Part shown: in pieces, positions 1 to 8,156 of the stretch | Numbering within the stretch: the stretch's first letter is position 1 | Layout of the letters: each line of letters starts with the position of its first letter | The notes under the pieces: model-generated | The model's input: only the letters and a program-made list of their open reading frames with translations | Database searches by the model: none | What the model was told of the DNA's origin: nothing | Made by a program: the position numbers and the translations under genes | DNA from: Ktedonobacteraceae bacterium | GTDB lineage: Bacteria > Chloroflexota > Ktedonobacteria > Ktedonobacterales > Ktedonobacteraceae | Assembly: GCA_035653615.1 (NCBI GenBank) | Contig: DASRBN010000035.1 | Coordinates: 186,001-250,000 of the forward strand | DNA: 64,000 bases | Direction of reading: 5' to 3'

Positions 1-825
1 AATCCGTTGTTCATAGCTTCCAGGTAGTCTTCGAGGGAGTCGAAACGCTCCTTCTGGATGCGCGTCCAGTACCAGAGGTCACAATTATCGGGAATATCGC
101 TCTCCTGATGTATCTCGATGATATGAATGCCGCGCTCGCTGAGACAGTAGTAATCGGGGCGTGTGAGACGCAGTTGGCGCGGAGAGAGCAGGTAGACAGT
201 GTTGTTCTCGAAGAGCGACAGACCGCGAATAAGCGAATGGATCACGCGGCTGTTGAGCGGATCACCGGCAAGCAGGCAAGTTAAGTTATCGAGCCTGCCG
301 AATTTTTCGTAGAGGGTATAGAGATCGAGCAGCGTCTGGGTGGGATGCTCATTGTTACCATCGCCGGCATTAATGACCGGGATGGAAGTGGCAACCCTGG
401 CCGCCTGTTCAGCCGAACCGACGATTCTGTGGCGCAGTACGATGGCGTCAGAGTATGCTTCGAAGGTGCGGATGGTATCTTCGAACGACTCGCCCTTGTT
501 GACGGAAGAGACGGTCTCAGGGTTTTGAATCTCGATGGTCTGACCGCCTAATCGCTTGACGGCTGCCGCAAAGGAGCCGAAGGTGCGGCTGGAAGGTTCA
601 AAGAAGAGCAGAGAAACGAGGATGCCGGCCAGAAGAGATGATGGCTCGTTATTCACGGCAATCTGTTTCATCCGATTTACTAATCTAAAGAGAATGCGCA
701 GGTCATTGGCAGAAAACTGATCGAGAGAAACGATATCTTTGCCCTTAAAATCCCCAGCAATCATCTCGATTGCGCCACTCGCCACGCTGGTTTTGTTTTG
801 CAGGTAAGACGTGATCAGGTTCATA
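1..825 (-). CDS. pyrB: Aspartate carbamoyltransferase, 3' end cut by window edge
   Basis: Catalyses carbamoyl phosphate + aspartate to carbamoyl aspartate, the committed step of pyrimidine synthesis, in the cytoplasm. The 275 visible codons run from ATG at 825 to the window edge in frame. The carbamoyl-phosphate loop reads FFEPSSRTFGSF, and the aspartate/carbamoyl-phosphate site motif NEHPTQTLLDLYTL is intact. Roughly the last 30-40 residues are missing compared with the family length of about 310. A GGAGG lies a few bases before the ATG, which fixes the start. The N-terminus carries about 25 residues ahead of the usual catalytic-chain start. The gene has a long leader (see 1002-1236). Confidence 0.93.
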
Positions 826-1001
826 CTAGCCTCCATAGCTTTCAATAAAACGTGTTTACATCATGTTGTCTCGTCGTCATTTACTCGCTGCCTGCTTCAA
901 GAGCAAGTCCATACCCTTGAGTGTTGTGGCGAGTACCACGAGGGGCGCGATCAATCTGGCCCCTACGACGCGACGTGGTTCAGTTGCCAACCAAAAAGGT
1001 C

Positions 1002-1035
1002 AAAAAAAATTCCCCACCCCTGAATCAACGGGGTG
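1002..1035 (-). terminator. Intrinsic terminator or attenuator in the pyrB leader
   Basis: Read on the minus strand, CACCCC (1015-1020) and GGGGTG (1030-1035) form a 6-bp stem with a 9-nt loop, followed by an uninterrupted run of eight U (1002-1009). It lies about 175 nt before the pyrB start and about 165 nt after a consensus promoter. It is therefore either an attenuator for pyrB or the end of a separate small RNA. No PyrR-binding consensus was recognised in the leader. Confidence 0.6.
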
Positions 1036-1207
1036 AGGAAGAAACACTCTTAACGAAAATGGCACCGGGTCCATCCATGGGATGGAAGAGGCGACATTTC
1101 TGCCGCATCTCGTATTCCGTTGTCTGTACCCTGTGCTTTCTGAACATGACAAAACTCGATCTTTTCCACTCAATGGAACGTCTGGAAACATATCTCAAAT
1201 TGCTAGA

Positions 1208-1236
1208 AGTATACACAGTAATTTTTGAAAAGTCAA
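1208..1236 (-). promoter_or_regulatory. Sigma-70-type promoter upstream of pyrB
   Basis: On the minus strand TTGACT (1231-1236) and TATACT (1208-1213) are separated by exactly 17 bp. Transcription would begin near 1201 and give a leader of about 375 nt before pyrB at 825, interrupted by the terminator at 1002-1035. Confidence 0.65.
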
Positions 1237-1338
1237 GGTTGCTTGAAAAGCCGTTTTTATATTATAATACATCTTATAAATGAATGTTTCTTCAGAAGTC
1301 CCTGAAATGAGAGGAGTTCTCATAGTCTGAAGGGTGGG

Positions 1339-1428
1339 GAGATTCTTCGCTGCGCTCAGAATGACATGGCCCCGGACACATCCATGTGTATCCGGAACCA
1401 TGTCATTCTGAGCGCAGCGAAGAATCTC
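1339..1428. repeat. Dispersed hairpin repeat, family A, copy 1
   Basis: Perfect inverted arms of 31 bp (1339-1369 and 1398-1428) contain the family core ATTCTTCGCTGCGCTCAGAA. The 28-nt interior is itself nearly palindromic (CCGGACACAT / ATGTGTATCCGG). Other copies lie at 14736-14815, 26084-26213 and 38343-38428. It sits in an intergenic gap (826-1515) that otherwise holds only the pyrB leader and promoter. Confidence 0.85.
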
Positions 1429-1515
1429 TGCCCAACTTCCAGGTAATCACCAGCATTTCCTCTCTCCTGAAAATGTCGTTTTCATAATGGGTGGTGTAGC
1501 CCCTACATGACGGTC

Positions 1516-1544
1516 TTGACATTCTCGCTTTCTCCGATTATAAT
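1516..1544 (+). promoter_or_regulatory. Consensus sigma-70 promoter of the TetR regulator gene
   Basis: TTGACA (1516-1521), a 17-bp spacer and TATAAT (1539-1544) match both consensus hexamers exactly. The last two bases of the -10 box lie inside the palindromic operator at 1543-1562, so a bound repressor would block open-complex formation. Confidence 0.8.
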
Positions 1545-1562
1545 CTAACTAAATAGTTAGAT
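1543..1562. promoter_or_regulatory. Palindromic operator of the TetR/MFS pair
   Basis: ATCTAACTAAATAGTTAGAT is a 9+2+9 perfect palindrome overlapping the -10 box. Its 12-bp core AACTAAATAGTT recurs at 2422-2433 in front of the exporter gene. This fits autoregulation by the TetR protein encoded at 1603. Confidence 0.7.
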
Positions 1563-1602
1563 AGGCGTGTTGTTGTTCGTTAGAAAAGGAGATGAGGATA
1601 AG

Positions 1603-2370
1603 ATGTCTGAGTCTGGAGAACCTGGCAGTCGACGAGGACTTGTGCAGGATGCAAGGGGTGTGAGGGAACATTCAGAGTCACACTCACAGGCAGGTCGAAG
1701 AGGACGGACGCATAACGCAGAGGGTGCGCGGGAAGCGATTCTCAATGCAGCGGAAGCAGTCTTTGCGGAACACGGGTTCGACGGCGCGCGGATCGATGCC
1801 ATCGCAGCGGAGTCGGGCTATAACAAAAGCCTGATCTTCCAGTACTTTGGCGATAAGCTCGGGTTGTATACGGAGGTGAACAGGCGTATTGATCGGGAAC
1901 TGAACACGCTTTCAACGGGTGCCGTGGCTCCGCTGCTCGCAGATGAAACGGTTGCCAGCGATCCGCAGCGGTTCAAGGCATTGCTCGAGGCTGTTATCGG
2001 CGTCGTGTTTGATGCTTTTCTCAAACGCCCGCGTGTGATGCGCATTATTCTCTGGGAACAGGCAGAGGGCTGGCAAACGTACAAAAAGATTATGTCACAA
2101 CTGGATACGGAAGACGTTGATGAGCTGAGGGCATTTTTTGCTAAGGCTCGCGACGCTGGACTGCTCCGTTCGGATTTCGATCCTTTCATCCAGATTGTTA
2201 TGGCAGAGGCATTTTGCTGGTCCTATCTGTCCTCTATTCCTCTGTATCAGATGTTCACGGATGAGGACCTGTCTTCTGAGGCGGCGATGGCACGAGGGCG
2301 TGCGTACCTGATTGACTTTATCGTTCATGGGATGATGGCCGATCCGAAGGACAGCGGGGGACTGAGCTAG
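1603..2370 (+). CDS. TetR/AcrR family transcriptional regulator
   Basis: DNA-binding repressor of 255 residues. After a 35-residue polar N-terminal extension comes the TetR helix-turn-helix (IDAIAAESGYNKSLIFQYFGDK), then an all-helical ligand-binding domain of about 150 residues. I place the start at ATG 1603, preceded by AAAGGAGATGAGG, rather than at the in-frame GTG at 1567, which lies upstream of any ribosome-binding site. It precedes an MFS drug exporter on the same strand, and both genes carry the same operator core. The inferred role is repression of itself and the exporter until a drug-like ligand binds. The ligand is unknown. Confidence 0.88.
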   Translation: MSESGEPGSRRGLVQDARGVREHSESHSQAGRRGRTHNAEGAREAILNAAEAVFAEHGFDGARIDAIAAESGYNKSLIFQYFGDKLGLYTEVNRRIDRELNTLSTGAVAPLLADETVASDPQRFKALLEAVIGVVFDAFLKRPRVMRIILWEQAEGWQTYKKIMSQLDTEDVDELRAFFAKARDAGLLRSDFDPFIQIVMAEAFCWSYLSSIPLYQMFTDEDLSSEAAMARGRAYLIDFIVHGMMADPKDSGGLS

Positions 2371-2421
2371 CAGGCTGAACTGGACGATCCTATAGAAGAG
2401 GGAGTTTTCTTGTCTCTTTTT

Positions 2422-2433
2422 AACTAAATAGTT
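2422..2433. promoter_or_regulatory. Second copy of the TetR operator core
   Basis: AACTAAATAGTT (5+2+5 palindrome) is identical to the core of the operator at 1543-1562 and lies 50 bp before the exporter start codon. No convincing promoter hexamers surround it; TTAATA at 2436 is a weak -10 candidate. Confidence 0.6.
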
Positions 2434-2482
2434 GGTTAATAAAACAATCAGTTAGTTTCAGATCAGAAAGGAGATAGTCATC

Positions 2483-4039
2483 ATGACAAATCTCGGAAAT
2501 CGCCGGTGGTGGGCGCTGGGTGCGCTTACGCTGGCTATTCTAGCGGTCGGACTGGACGGCACAATTCTGAGTGTGGCGTTGCCTACACTTGCCGGAGCGC
2601 TGCATGCCTCGGAGTCTGACCTGCAGTGGTTCACTTCTGGATACCTGCTGGTACTCGCAGCGGCGATGCTGCCAGCAGGACTGCTCGGAGACCGCTATGG
2701 GCGTAAGAAGGTGATGCTTACTGCCCTGGCTTTGTTTGGAGCAGGCTCGGCGGCCTGTGCCTACGCACCTTCGGCAGAGGCATTCATTGTAGCGCGTCTG
2801 ATACTTGGAATGGCAGGGGCAGGCATCGTCGTGATGGCGCTATCCGCGCTGACGGTACTTTTTAACGAAGAGGAGCGACCGCGGGCAGTGGGCATCTGGG
2901 CGGCGGCCAACTTCCTGTCGCTGCCCATCGGCCCGATTCTGGGCGGCTGGCTGTTGACGAACTTCTGGTGGGGCTGGGTGTTCCTGATGAACGTGCCGGT
3001 CGCCCTGCTGGGATTGATCGTCGCCCTGATACTCGTTCCGGAATCGCGCGCGCCGGTACGTCCCAAATTGGACCCGGTCGGAATCGTTACCTCGATTGTT
3101 GGGCTGGTTGGTGTGACATATGGTTTGATCCAGGCAGGCCAGAACGGCTGGGGGGATGTCACGGCCCTGGTTCCGATAATCGCGGGTGTAGCGGTTCTGG
3201 TGGCATTCTTCCTCTGGGAAGGTTGGCTTGGGCGCCGTCCAGGTGGTCAGCCGCTAGTAGATCTTGCACTCTTCCGCTCGGCTTCCTTCACCTGGGGTGT
3301 AATTCTGGCGGCCACGGCGGGGCTTGCCATGATCGGTGTGCTGTTCACCATGCCGCAGTACTTCCAGGGCATTATAGGCACAGATGCTATGGGTTCTGGT
3401 ATCAGGCTCTTGCCATTGATCGGTGGGCTTGTCGTGGGGGCTTTGCCGGCTGATCGCGTTGCACGTCTTGTGGGTGCGAAGATTACGGTTGCGCTTGGAT
3501 TCGTATTGCTGGGTGCCGGAATGCTCCTGGGGGCTATGACCGGTGTAGCGTCCGGCGAAGGCTTTATCGCGGTATGGATGGCCCTGGTTGGGGCTGGAAT
3601 GGGGCTGACAATGGCTACAGCGGCCTCTACTGCGCTTTCTGAACTCTCACAGGAGCGCAGCGGGATAGGATCGGCGGTGCTGCAGGCTCTGCAGAAAGTC
3701 GGAGCGCCATTTGGGGCGGCGATCCTGGGGAGCGTCCTCAGTTCCGCTTACCAGGCTCAGTTGAATCTGGCAGGGCTGCCAGCGACGGTCGCCAGTGTGG
3801 TCAAGACGAGCCTGTTCGGTGGGTTGGCGGTAGCTCAGCGGCTCGGCTCAGCAGTGCTGCTTGCATCGGTGCGCACAGCGTTCGTCCATGGGATGGATGT
3901 TTCGCTTGTAGTGGCCGCCGGAATCGCTGCGCTAGGTTTCTTGCTCACACTGATTTTCCTGCCCAACCGGGCCACTGCCAAAGCTGCCCCGGTCGAAGCA
4001 GTGGAGGCTCAGGCAGAGCAAGAGACGGTTTCCAGCTAA
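2483..4039 (+). CDS. MFS multidrug exporter, DHA2 (EmrB/QacA) family, 14 TM
   Basis: Inner-membrane drug/proton antiporter of 518 residues, the usual DHA2 length. The DHA2 motif near TM1 reads LDGTILSVALPTL. The MFS loop 2-3 motif is DRYGRKKVML near residue 75, and the antiporter motif C region (GPILGGWL) follows near residue 155. About fourteen hydrophobic segments are visible, ending in a short charged tail. AAAGGAG lies 10 bases before the ATG. The substrate cannot be read from sequence. The TetR gene 112 bp upstream shares its operator core, so drug-inducible expression is likely. Confidence 0.92.
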   Translation: MTNLGNRRWWALGALTLAILAVGLDGTILSVALPTLAGALHASESDLQWFTSGYLLVLAAAMLPAGLLGDRYGRKKVMLTALALFGAGSAACAYAPSAEAFIVARLILGMAGAGIVVMALSALTVLFNEEERPRAVGIWAAANFLSLPIGPILGGWLLTNFWWGWVFLMNVPVALLGLIVALILVPESRAPVRPKLDPVGIVTSIVGLVGVTYGLIQAGQNGWGDVTALVPIIAGVAVLVAFFLWEGWLGRRPGGQPLVDLALFRSASFTWGVILAATAGLAMIGVLFTMPQYFQGIIGTDAMGSGIRLLPLIGGLVVGALPADRVARLVGAKITVALGFVLLGAGMLLGAMTGVASGEGFIAVWMALVGAGMGLTMATAASTALSELSQERSGIGSAVLQALQKVGAPFGAAILGSVLSSAYQAQLNLAGLPATVASVVKTSLFGGLAVAQRLGSAVLLASVRTAFVHGMDVSLVVAAGIAALGFLLTLIFLPNRATAKAAPVEAVEAQAEQETVSS

Positions 4040-4436
4040 TGGAAATAGGCCGCTTGCGGGGCCTGCGCGGCACCGCAGATCCGGCGAGAGAGAGCCTGGG
4101 ATGAACAGCTATTGGATGTCAGTCTCTACTGGTTTACCGGCACCGGAGCGCCTGCGGCTCACTTCATCTACGATGCCTCGCACGCGCCGGGTCGGCACCT
4201 TCCTGGGATGCCGACCCGGTACCGGTAGGAGAAGAAAGGGGCTTACCTGCAAACTGCCTGTTTCATGCTCCGACGCGGCTACTCCCCCACCATAATCCCT
4301 ACCACAACCATACGTGCTGAGAGCCAGGGCGAGCAAGCTCCCTCACCCACGGGCCACCACACCTCGCGTCCCTGCTGGGTCACCCTATTATTGACAAAAC
4401 TCTACTTGTTATCTCCCTAAAGATATGCTATATTTC
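4040..4436. other. Intergenic region with an 11-bp perfect hairpin
   Basis: No gene could be supported here; short open frames have no ribosome-binding site or recognisable motif. The arms at 4187-4197 and 4209-4219 (CCGGGTCGGCA and its complement) form a perfect stem with an 11-nt loop and no T-run. It may be a factor-independent hairpin or a repeat. A segment near 4335 beginning GAGCAAGCTCCC resembles one near 8092 and may be another degenerate dispersed repeat. TTGACA at 4391 is a possible -35 box for the arsR fusion gene. Confidence 0.5.
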
Positions 4437-4454
4437 TATCAAATGAAATTGATA
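4437..4454. promoter_or_regulatory. ArsR-type operator
   Basis: TATCAA-N6-TTGATA is a perfect inverted repeat 22 bp before the ArsR-ArsC start. It has the ATCAA-N6-TTGAT form known from ArsR-family ars operators. It sits between a TTGACA at 4391 and the ribosome-binding site GGAGG at 4466-4470, as expected for autorepression. Confidence 0.65.
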
Positions 4455-4475
4455 CAATTTTGATTGGAGGATTTT

Positions 4476-5249
4476 ATGGACGTTACGCTTTCGTCTGTCC
4501 AATCACCTGCTATCCTCAAATTGCTGGCACATGATGTGCGCTGGAAAATCCTCACTTTGCTCGCGCGCGGCGATTACTGTGTACAGGAACTGGTACGCTT
4601 TCTGGAACAGCCGCAAAACCTGGTTTCCTACCACCTGCGGCGCATGCACAACCTTGGGATTGTCAAAGAACATCGCAGTACGGCAGATGGGCGCGATATC
4701 TATTACAGCCTGGACCTGGAAAAACTTCAGTCGCTCTACTTCAGCAGTGCTGGAGTTCTGCATCCTGCTCTGGGCAACGCACAAATTTTATCCAGAGAGC
4801 AAATTACCATCTCCGCTTACAAGCCATTACGCATTCTCTTTCTCTGCACGAGTAATAGCGGCCGCTCGCAAATGGCGGAGGGATTGCTGCGCCACATGAG
4901 CCAGGGACGGTTTGAGGTTTTTAGCGCGGGTAGCAATCCCCGCAGCCTTCATCCCTACGCAGTGCGCGTCATGGCAGCTATGGGCATTGACATCAGTCAC
5001 CAGAGGGCAAAACATTTCGATGAATTTCATGGTCAATCTTTCGATTACGTCATCACCCTTTGTGATCGTGTTAAGGAAAAGTGTCCGAGCTTTCCCGGAA
5101 ACCCTGAACCTGTCCATCTCCACTGGAGCCTTCCTGACCCATCCTTGATAGAGGGATCAGAGGACGAAAAATACGCTGTTTTTGAGCAGATTGCGCAACA
5201 ACTGCGAACTCGCATTCGCTACCTGCTGGTACAGATTCTTACTATCTGA
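4476..5249 (+). CDS. ArsR-type regulator fused to arsenate reductase (LMW-PTP type)
   Basis: A 257-residue fusion. Residues 10-95 are an ArsR winged helix (LKLLAHDVRWKILTLL, then LVSYHLRRMHNLGIV). Residues 117-257 are a low-molecular-weight phosphatase/ArsC domain with the P-loop C124-TSNSG-R130-SQMAE, a C-x6-C pair in CDRVKEKC and the acid loop WSLPDPS. ArsC reduces arsenate to arsenite at the P-loop cysteine; the ArsR half should repress until metalloid binds. The start is ATG 4476 behind GGAGG (4466-4470), not the upstream TTG. An ArsR operator precedes it, and chrA follows after 25 bp, probably co-transcribed. No arsenite exporter is adjacent. Confidence 0.9.
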   Translation: MDVTLSSVQSPAILKLLAHDVRWKILTLLARGDYCVQELVRFLEQPQNLVSYHLRRMHNLGIVKEHRSTADGRDIYYSLDLEKLQSLYFSSAGVLHPALGNAQILSREQITISAYKPLRILFLCTSNSGRSQMAEGLLRHMSQGRFEVFSAGSNPRSLHPYAVRVMAAMGIDISHQRAKHFDEFHGQSFDYVITLCDRVKEKCPSFPGNPEPVHLHWSLPDPSLIEGSEDEKYAVFEQIAQQLRTRIRYLLVQILTI

Positions 5250-5274
5250 ATAGCATAGAAAAGCGGGACGGGCT

Positions 5275-6525
5275 ATGAGCGATATCAATCATCCATCTCC
5301 GGTACCTCCAGCAGAAGAGAAACAAGAAAACCACCTGGCAGAAGTCGCCTTGCTTTTTTTGCGCCTGGGGTTTACGGCGTTTGGTGGGCCGGCTGCACAT
5401 ATCGCGATGATGCGCGAGGAGGTTGTTCGGCGACGCAAGTGGATCAGCGATGAACGCTTCGTTGATCTTCTGGGAATCACTAACCTCATACCGGGGCCTA
5501 GCTCTACTGAATTCGCAATTTACCTGGGATATTTACGCGCAGGTTGGCCAGGTCTGGTGATTGGTGGCATATGTTTCATTGGTCCTGCGATGCTGATTGT
5601 GCTGACCCTCGCCTGGGCCTACGTATCCTACGGCTCGCTGCCTCAGGTGGAATGGCTTTTCTATGGCATCAAACCAATTGTTATTGCTATCATTGCCCAG
5701 GTGTTGGTAAGCTTGTGCCGTACTGTACTCAAGGGAGCCTGGTCGGTGATGCTGGGGCTGTTGGTACTGGCATTATACCTACCTGGAACGAATACCATTG
5801 CCTTGCTTTTTGGTGGAGCTTTGCTCTTTGGCATTATTCGTTGGGTTGAACGCTCCTACCAGAGGAGGCATAAATCTGGAAGTGAAATCAGCAATGTTCT
5901 CATGGCTCTTCCTCTCGCTAGTATACAAGAGCTACGGCAGTATATTTCCCTCACCAGAATCAGCGCCGGTTTAGCAGCGGTAGCAACTGTAGCTGTTCCC
6001 TACAGTTTGCCGCTGCTTTTCCTGACATTTCTCAAAATCGGAGCAGTACTTTACGGCAGTGGATATGTTATTCTGGCATTCCTGCGCCCGGAGTTCGTAG
6101 TGAATCTGCACTGGTTGACCGATCGTCAATTGCTTGATGCCGTCTCGATTGGTCAATTTACGCCGGGGCCTGTCTCTACCACAGCAACCTTCATCGGGTT
6201 CATGGTTGGTGGATGGCAAGGGGCGCTGGTTGCTACAGTCGGTATTTTTCTACCCTCCTTCATCTTTATTGCCATTATTCACCCGCTGGCGGCGACATTG
6301 CGTCGTTCTCCGTGGACGAGTACGCTGCTGGATGGTCTCAATATCGCGGCAGTCGCTTTAATGGCAGGCGTCTTATTTCAGTTGGGGCAAAGCGCGCTGA
6401 CCGATGTTGTTACCTGGCTCATTGCGCTGGTTGCGTTTGCTGTGCTCCTGCGTTTCAAGCTCAATTCGGCGTGGTTGATTCTGGCGGGAGCGGCTATCGG
6501 GTTGGTAAGATTCTGGATGTTCTAA
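5275..6525 (+). CDS. chrA: Chromate transporter, CHR family
   Basis: Membrane protein of 416 residues with two homologous CHR halves, the long-chain ChrA form. The first half contains FGGPAAHIAMMREEVVRRR followed by LIPGPSSTE. The second half repeats the signature as FTPGPVSTTATFIG. About ten to twelve hydrophobic segments are visible. The family expels chromate from the cytoplasm and some members act on sulfate-like oxyanions. The gene starts 25 bp after the ArsR-ArsC fusion, so it is probably induced through the same operator, which would tie it to oxyanion stress. Confidence 0.92.
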   Translation: MSDINHPSPVPPAEEKQENHLAEVALLFLRLGFTAFGGPAAHIAMMREEVVRRRKWISDERFVDLLGITNLIPGPSSTEFAIYLGYLRAGWPGLVIGGICFIGPAMLIVLTLAWAYVSYGSLPQVEWLFYGIKPIVIAIIAQVLVSLCRTVLKGAWSVMLGLLVLALYLPGTNTIALLFGGALLFGIIRWVERSYQRRHKSGSEISNVLMALPLASIQELRQYISLTRISAGLAAVATVAVPYSLPLLFLTFLKIGAVLYGSGYVILAFLRPEFVVNLHWLTDRQLLDAVSIGQFTPGPVSTTATFIGFMVGGWQGALVATVGIFLPSFIFIAIIHPLAATLRRSPWTSTLLDGLNIAAVALMAGVLFQLGQSALTDVVTWLIALVAFAVLLRFKLNSAWLILAGAAIGLVRFWMF

Positions 6526-6568
6526 CGCGATCTCAGGATTTATAGTGAACACTTCGTTCCAGTGAGCT

Positions 6569-7059
6569 TCAGACCCATCTTACGCCTTGTAAGCTAAAAT
6601 ATGCTCTCAGTCTCTCAGCATAGACGACCCGCTTTTCGAGTGGAATAAAGTCCCTGATCGCAGAACTCTTGTACAGATTGTCACCTTCATACCTGGGAAA
6701 GACATGCAGGTGATAATGCCAGACCTCTTGCCCTCCCGCTGGCTCGTTATGTTGACGTGTGGAAACGCCATCACATTTATATAAGTTTGGCATACCTCTT
6801 TGAATGCTATGGCTACTTCTCTGGCCATGTCTTGAATCTGGTGAGTGTACTGTGCAGGCAAATCATAGATGTTCTCAAAATGCTCGTTGGGAATGATGAT
6901 GACATTGCCCGGATTATTTGGCCACCACCGGGGAGAGACAAAAGCTGTTACCAATTTGTTCCGATAAATAATATCCTGTTGGCTATTGTATTTGTCTTCA
7001 CCTCCCCGAGCAAGCAAACAGAAAGGGCAGGCATAATCCTCTGGTTCGTGATTAAACAT
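6569..7059 (-). pseudogene. HIT-family hydrolase, broken by a frameshift
   Basis: Two overlapping minus-strand frames together make one HIT protein. The upstream frame (from ATG 7059, behind AGAAAGG) gives the family start with CPFC and NVIIIPNEHFENIYDLP. The downstream frame carries the rest, including the substrate-binding H-x-H-x-H triad (WHYHLHVF). The join lies near 6780-6795, where the minus strand reads ACTTATATAAATG. Removing one TA restores the reading Q-T-Y-K-C-D-G-V, so a 2-base TA expansion is the simplest cause. HIT proteins hydrolyse or transfer nucleotides such as dinucleoside polyphosphates. If the shift is real the HIT triad is lost. Confidence 0.8.
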
Positions 7060-7185
7060 ACTGACCTTTCTAATGATAGGTACTGCCCCTTCACCTTCTT
7101 GTTCTGCTCCTAAAGCAGACAAGGTAGAGTTGCTTCATCTGGGCAGGCGCCTCTATTTTTCAATAAACCGTTGCGGGCGGTGCGA

Positions 7186-7968
7186 TTACTTCGTGCTGAG
7201 CAAGGTTACATCGAAGATCAGGATAGCATTTGGTGGAATGGTAGGAGGCGAACCCTGCGCGCCATAGGCGAGTGATGCCGGGATGAGCAGCCGTCGCGTA
7301 CCACCCACTTTCATACCGATCAGGCCCTCATCCCATCCAGGAATGACCTGGCCTGTACCAATCTGAGTTGTAAAAGCCTGGCCCTTGTTGTCATAGGAAC
7401 TGTCGAACTTTTTGCAGGTGCTGGCAATCCACCCGGTGTATTCGACACTGATGGTGTTCCCCTTTTTAACAGTAGCGCCGGTTCCTTTAACGATATCGAT
7501 ATATTCAAGCCCGCCACTTAACTTGACCGGCGTGCCGACAATATGGGGAGCCGTAGATGGGCCAGCCGTCGGCGTTGCGGTGCCAGAATAAATAGAAGTG
7601 GGGGTTGTACCTGGAGGCGAGACAAAACAGCTTTGGGCCTGGGCAATGGCCGTTGCATCCGCTATAGCGACAGATGTTGCTGTGGCCCTGGCGGAAACTG
7701 CTGTAGCTGTGGCTTTTGTTCTGGCTGTGGTAGTCGCAGTGGCGGCGGCGCTTGCAGCCTGTTGTTGAGACTGGACACGATTATACTGCCAGATGCCTAT
7801 ACTGGCCAGAATAATTATTACTATTGCGATAATCGAGCTTGTCCATATCTGCTGGCGGCGGCGGCGGCGCTGCAGGCGCATTAAGCGCTCCTGCTGGCGC
7901 TGTCCTGGGCGGCGCTGCTTCTGGGAATTATTTTCATTGTTTTTTCGCCCGTTTACGGTTTGTGTCAT
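7186..7968 (-). CDS. FKBP-type peptidyl-prolyl isomerase, membrane-anchored
   Basis: Extracytoplasmic proline isomerase of 260 residues. A basic, glutamine-rich cytoplasmic head (residues 1-40) is followed by one TM helix (about 41-62). An Ala/Thr-rich linker of about 90 residues leads to the FKBP domain (about 150-260). That domain shows VKKGNTISVEYTGW, FDSSYD, VIPGWDEGLIGMKVGG, RRLLIPASLAYG and the end AILIFDVTLL, so the usual fold and active-site pocket are complete. AAGGAG precedes the ATG. It likely folds secreted proteins at the outer face of the membrane. Confidence 0.92.
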   Translation of the reverse strand: MTQTVNGRKNNENNSQKQRRPGQRQQERLMRLQRRRRRQQIWTSSIIAIVIIILASIGIWQYNRVQSQQQAASAAATATTTARTKATATAVSARATATSVAIADATAIAQAQSCFVSPPGTTPTSIYSGTATPTAGPSTAPHIVGTPVKLSGGLEYIDIVKGTGATVKKGNTISVEYTGWIASTCKKFDSSYDNKGQAFTTQIGTGQVIPGWDEGLIGMKVGGTRRLLIPASLAYGAQGSPPTIPPNAILIFDVTLLSTK

Positions 7969-8156
7969 ACGAGAAATCTCTCCTTACAGGTGGGTTTATA
8001 AAATTGCAAGGAGAGAGTACCATTACTTACGGTTTCTGACAAGAGGGCGATTTTATTCAGATTTTTCCAACAATCGGGTGCGAGGGGGCTGAGCAAGCTC
8101 CCCAACCCCCATCCGCCACTTCCCCGCCCCTACTGGTGGAGGACCTTTCATTAATC

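Noticed and set aside
4101-4295. Open frame of 64 codons between the MFS and arsR genes
   Set aside because: No ribosome-binding site, Arg/Pro-rich low-complexity residues, and it runs across the hairpin at 4187-4219.
6750-6800. Programmed frameshift in the HIT gene
   Set aside because: There is no slippery heptamer or stimulator. A 2-base TA gain explains it more simply.
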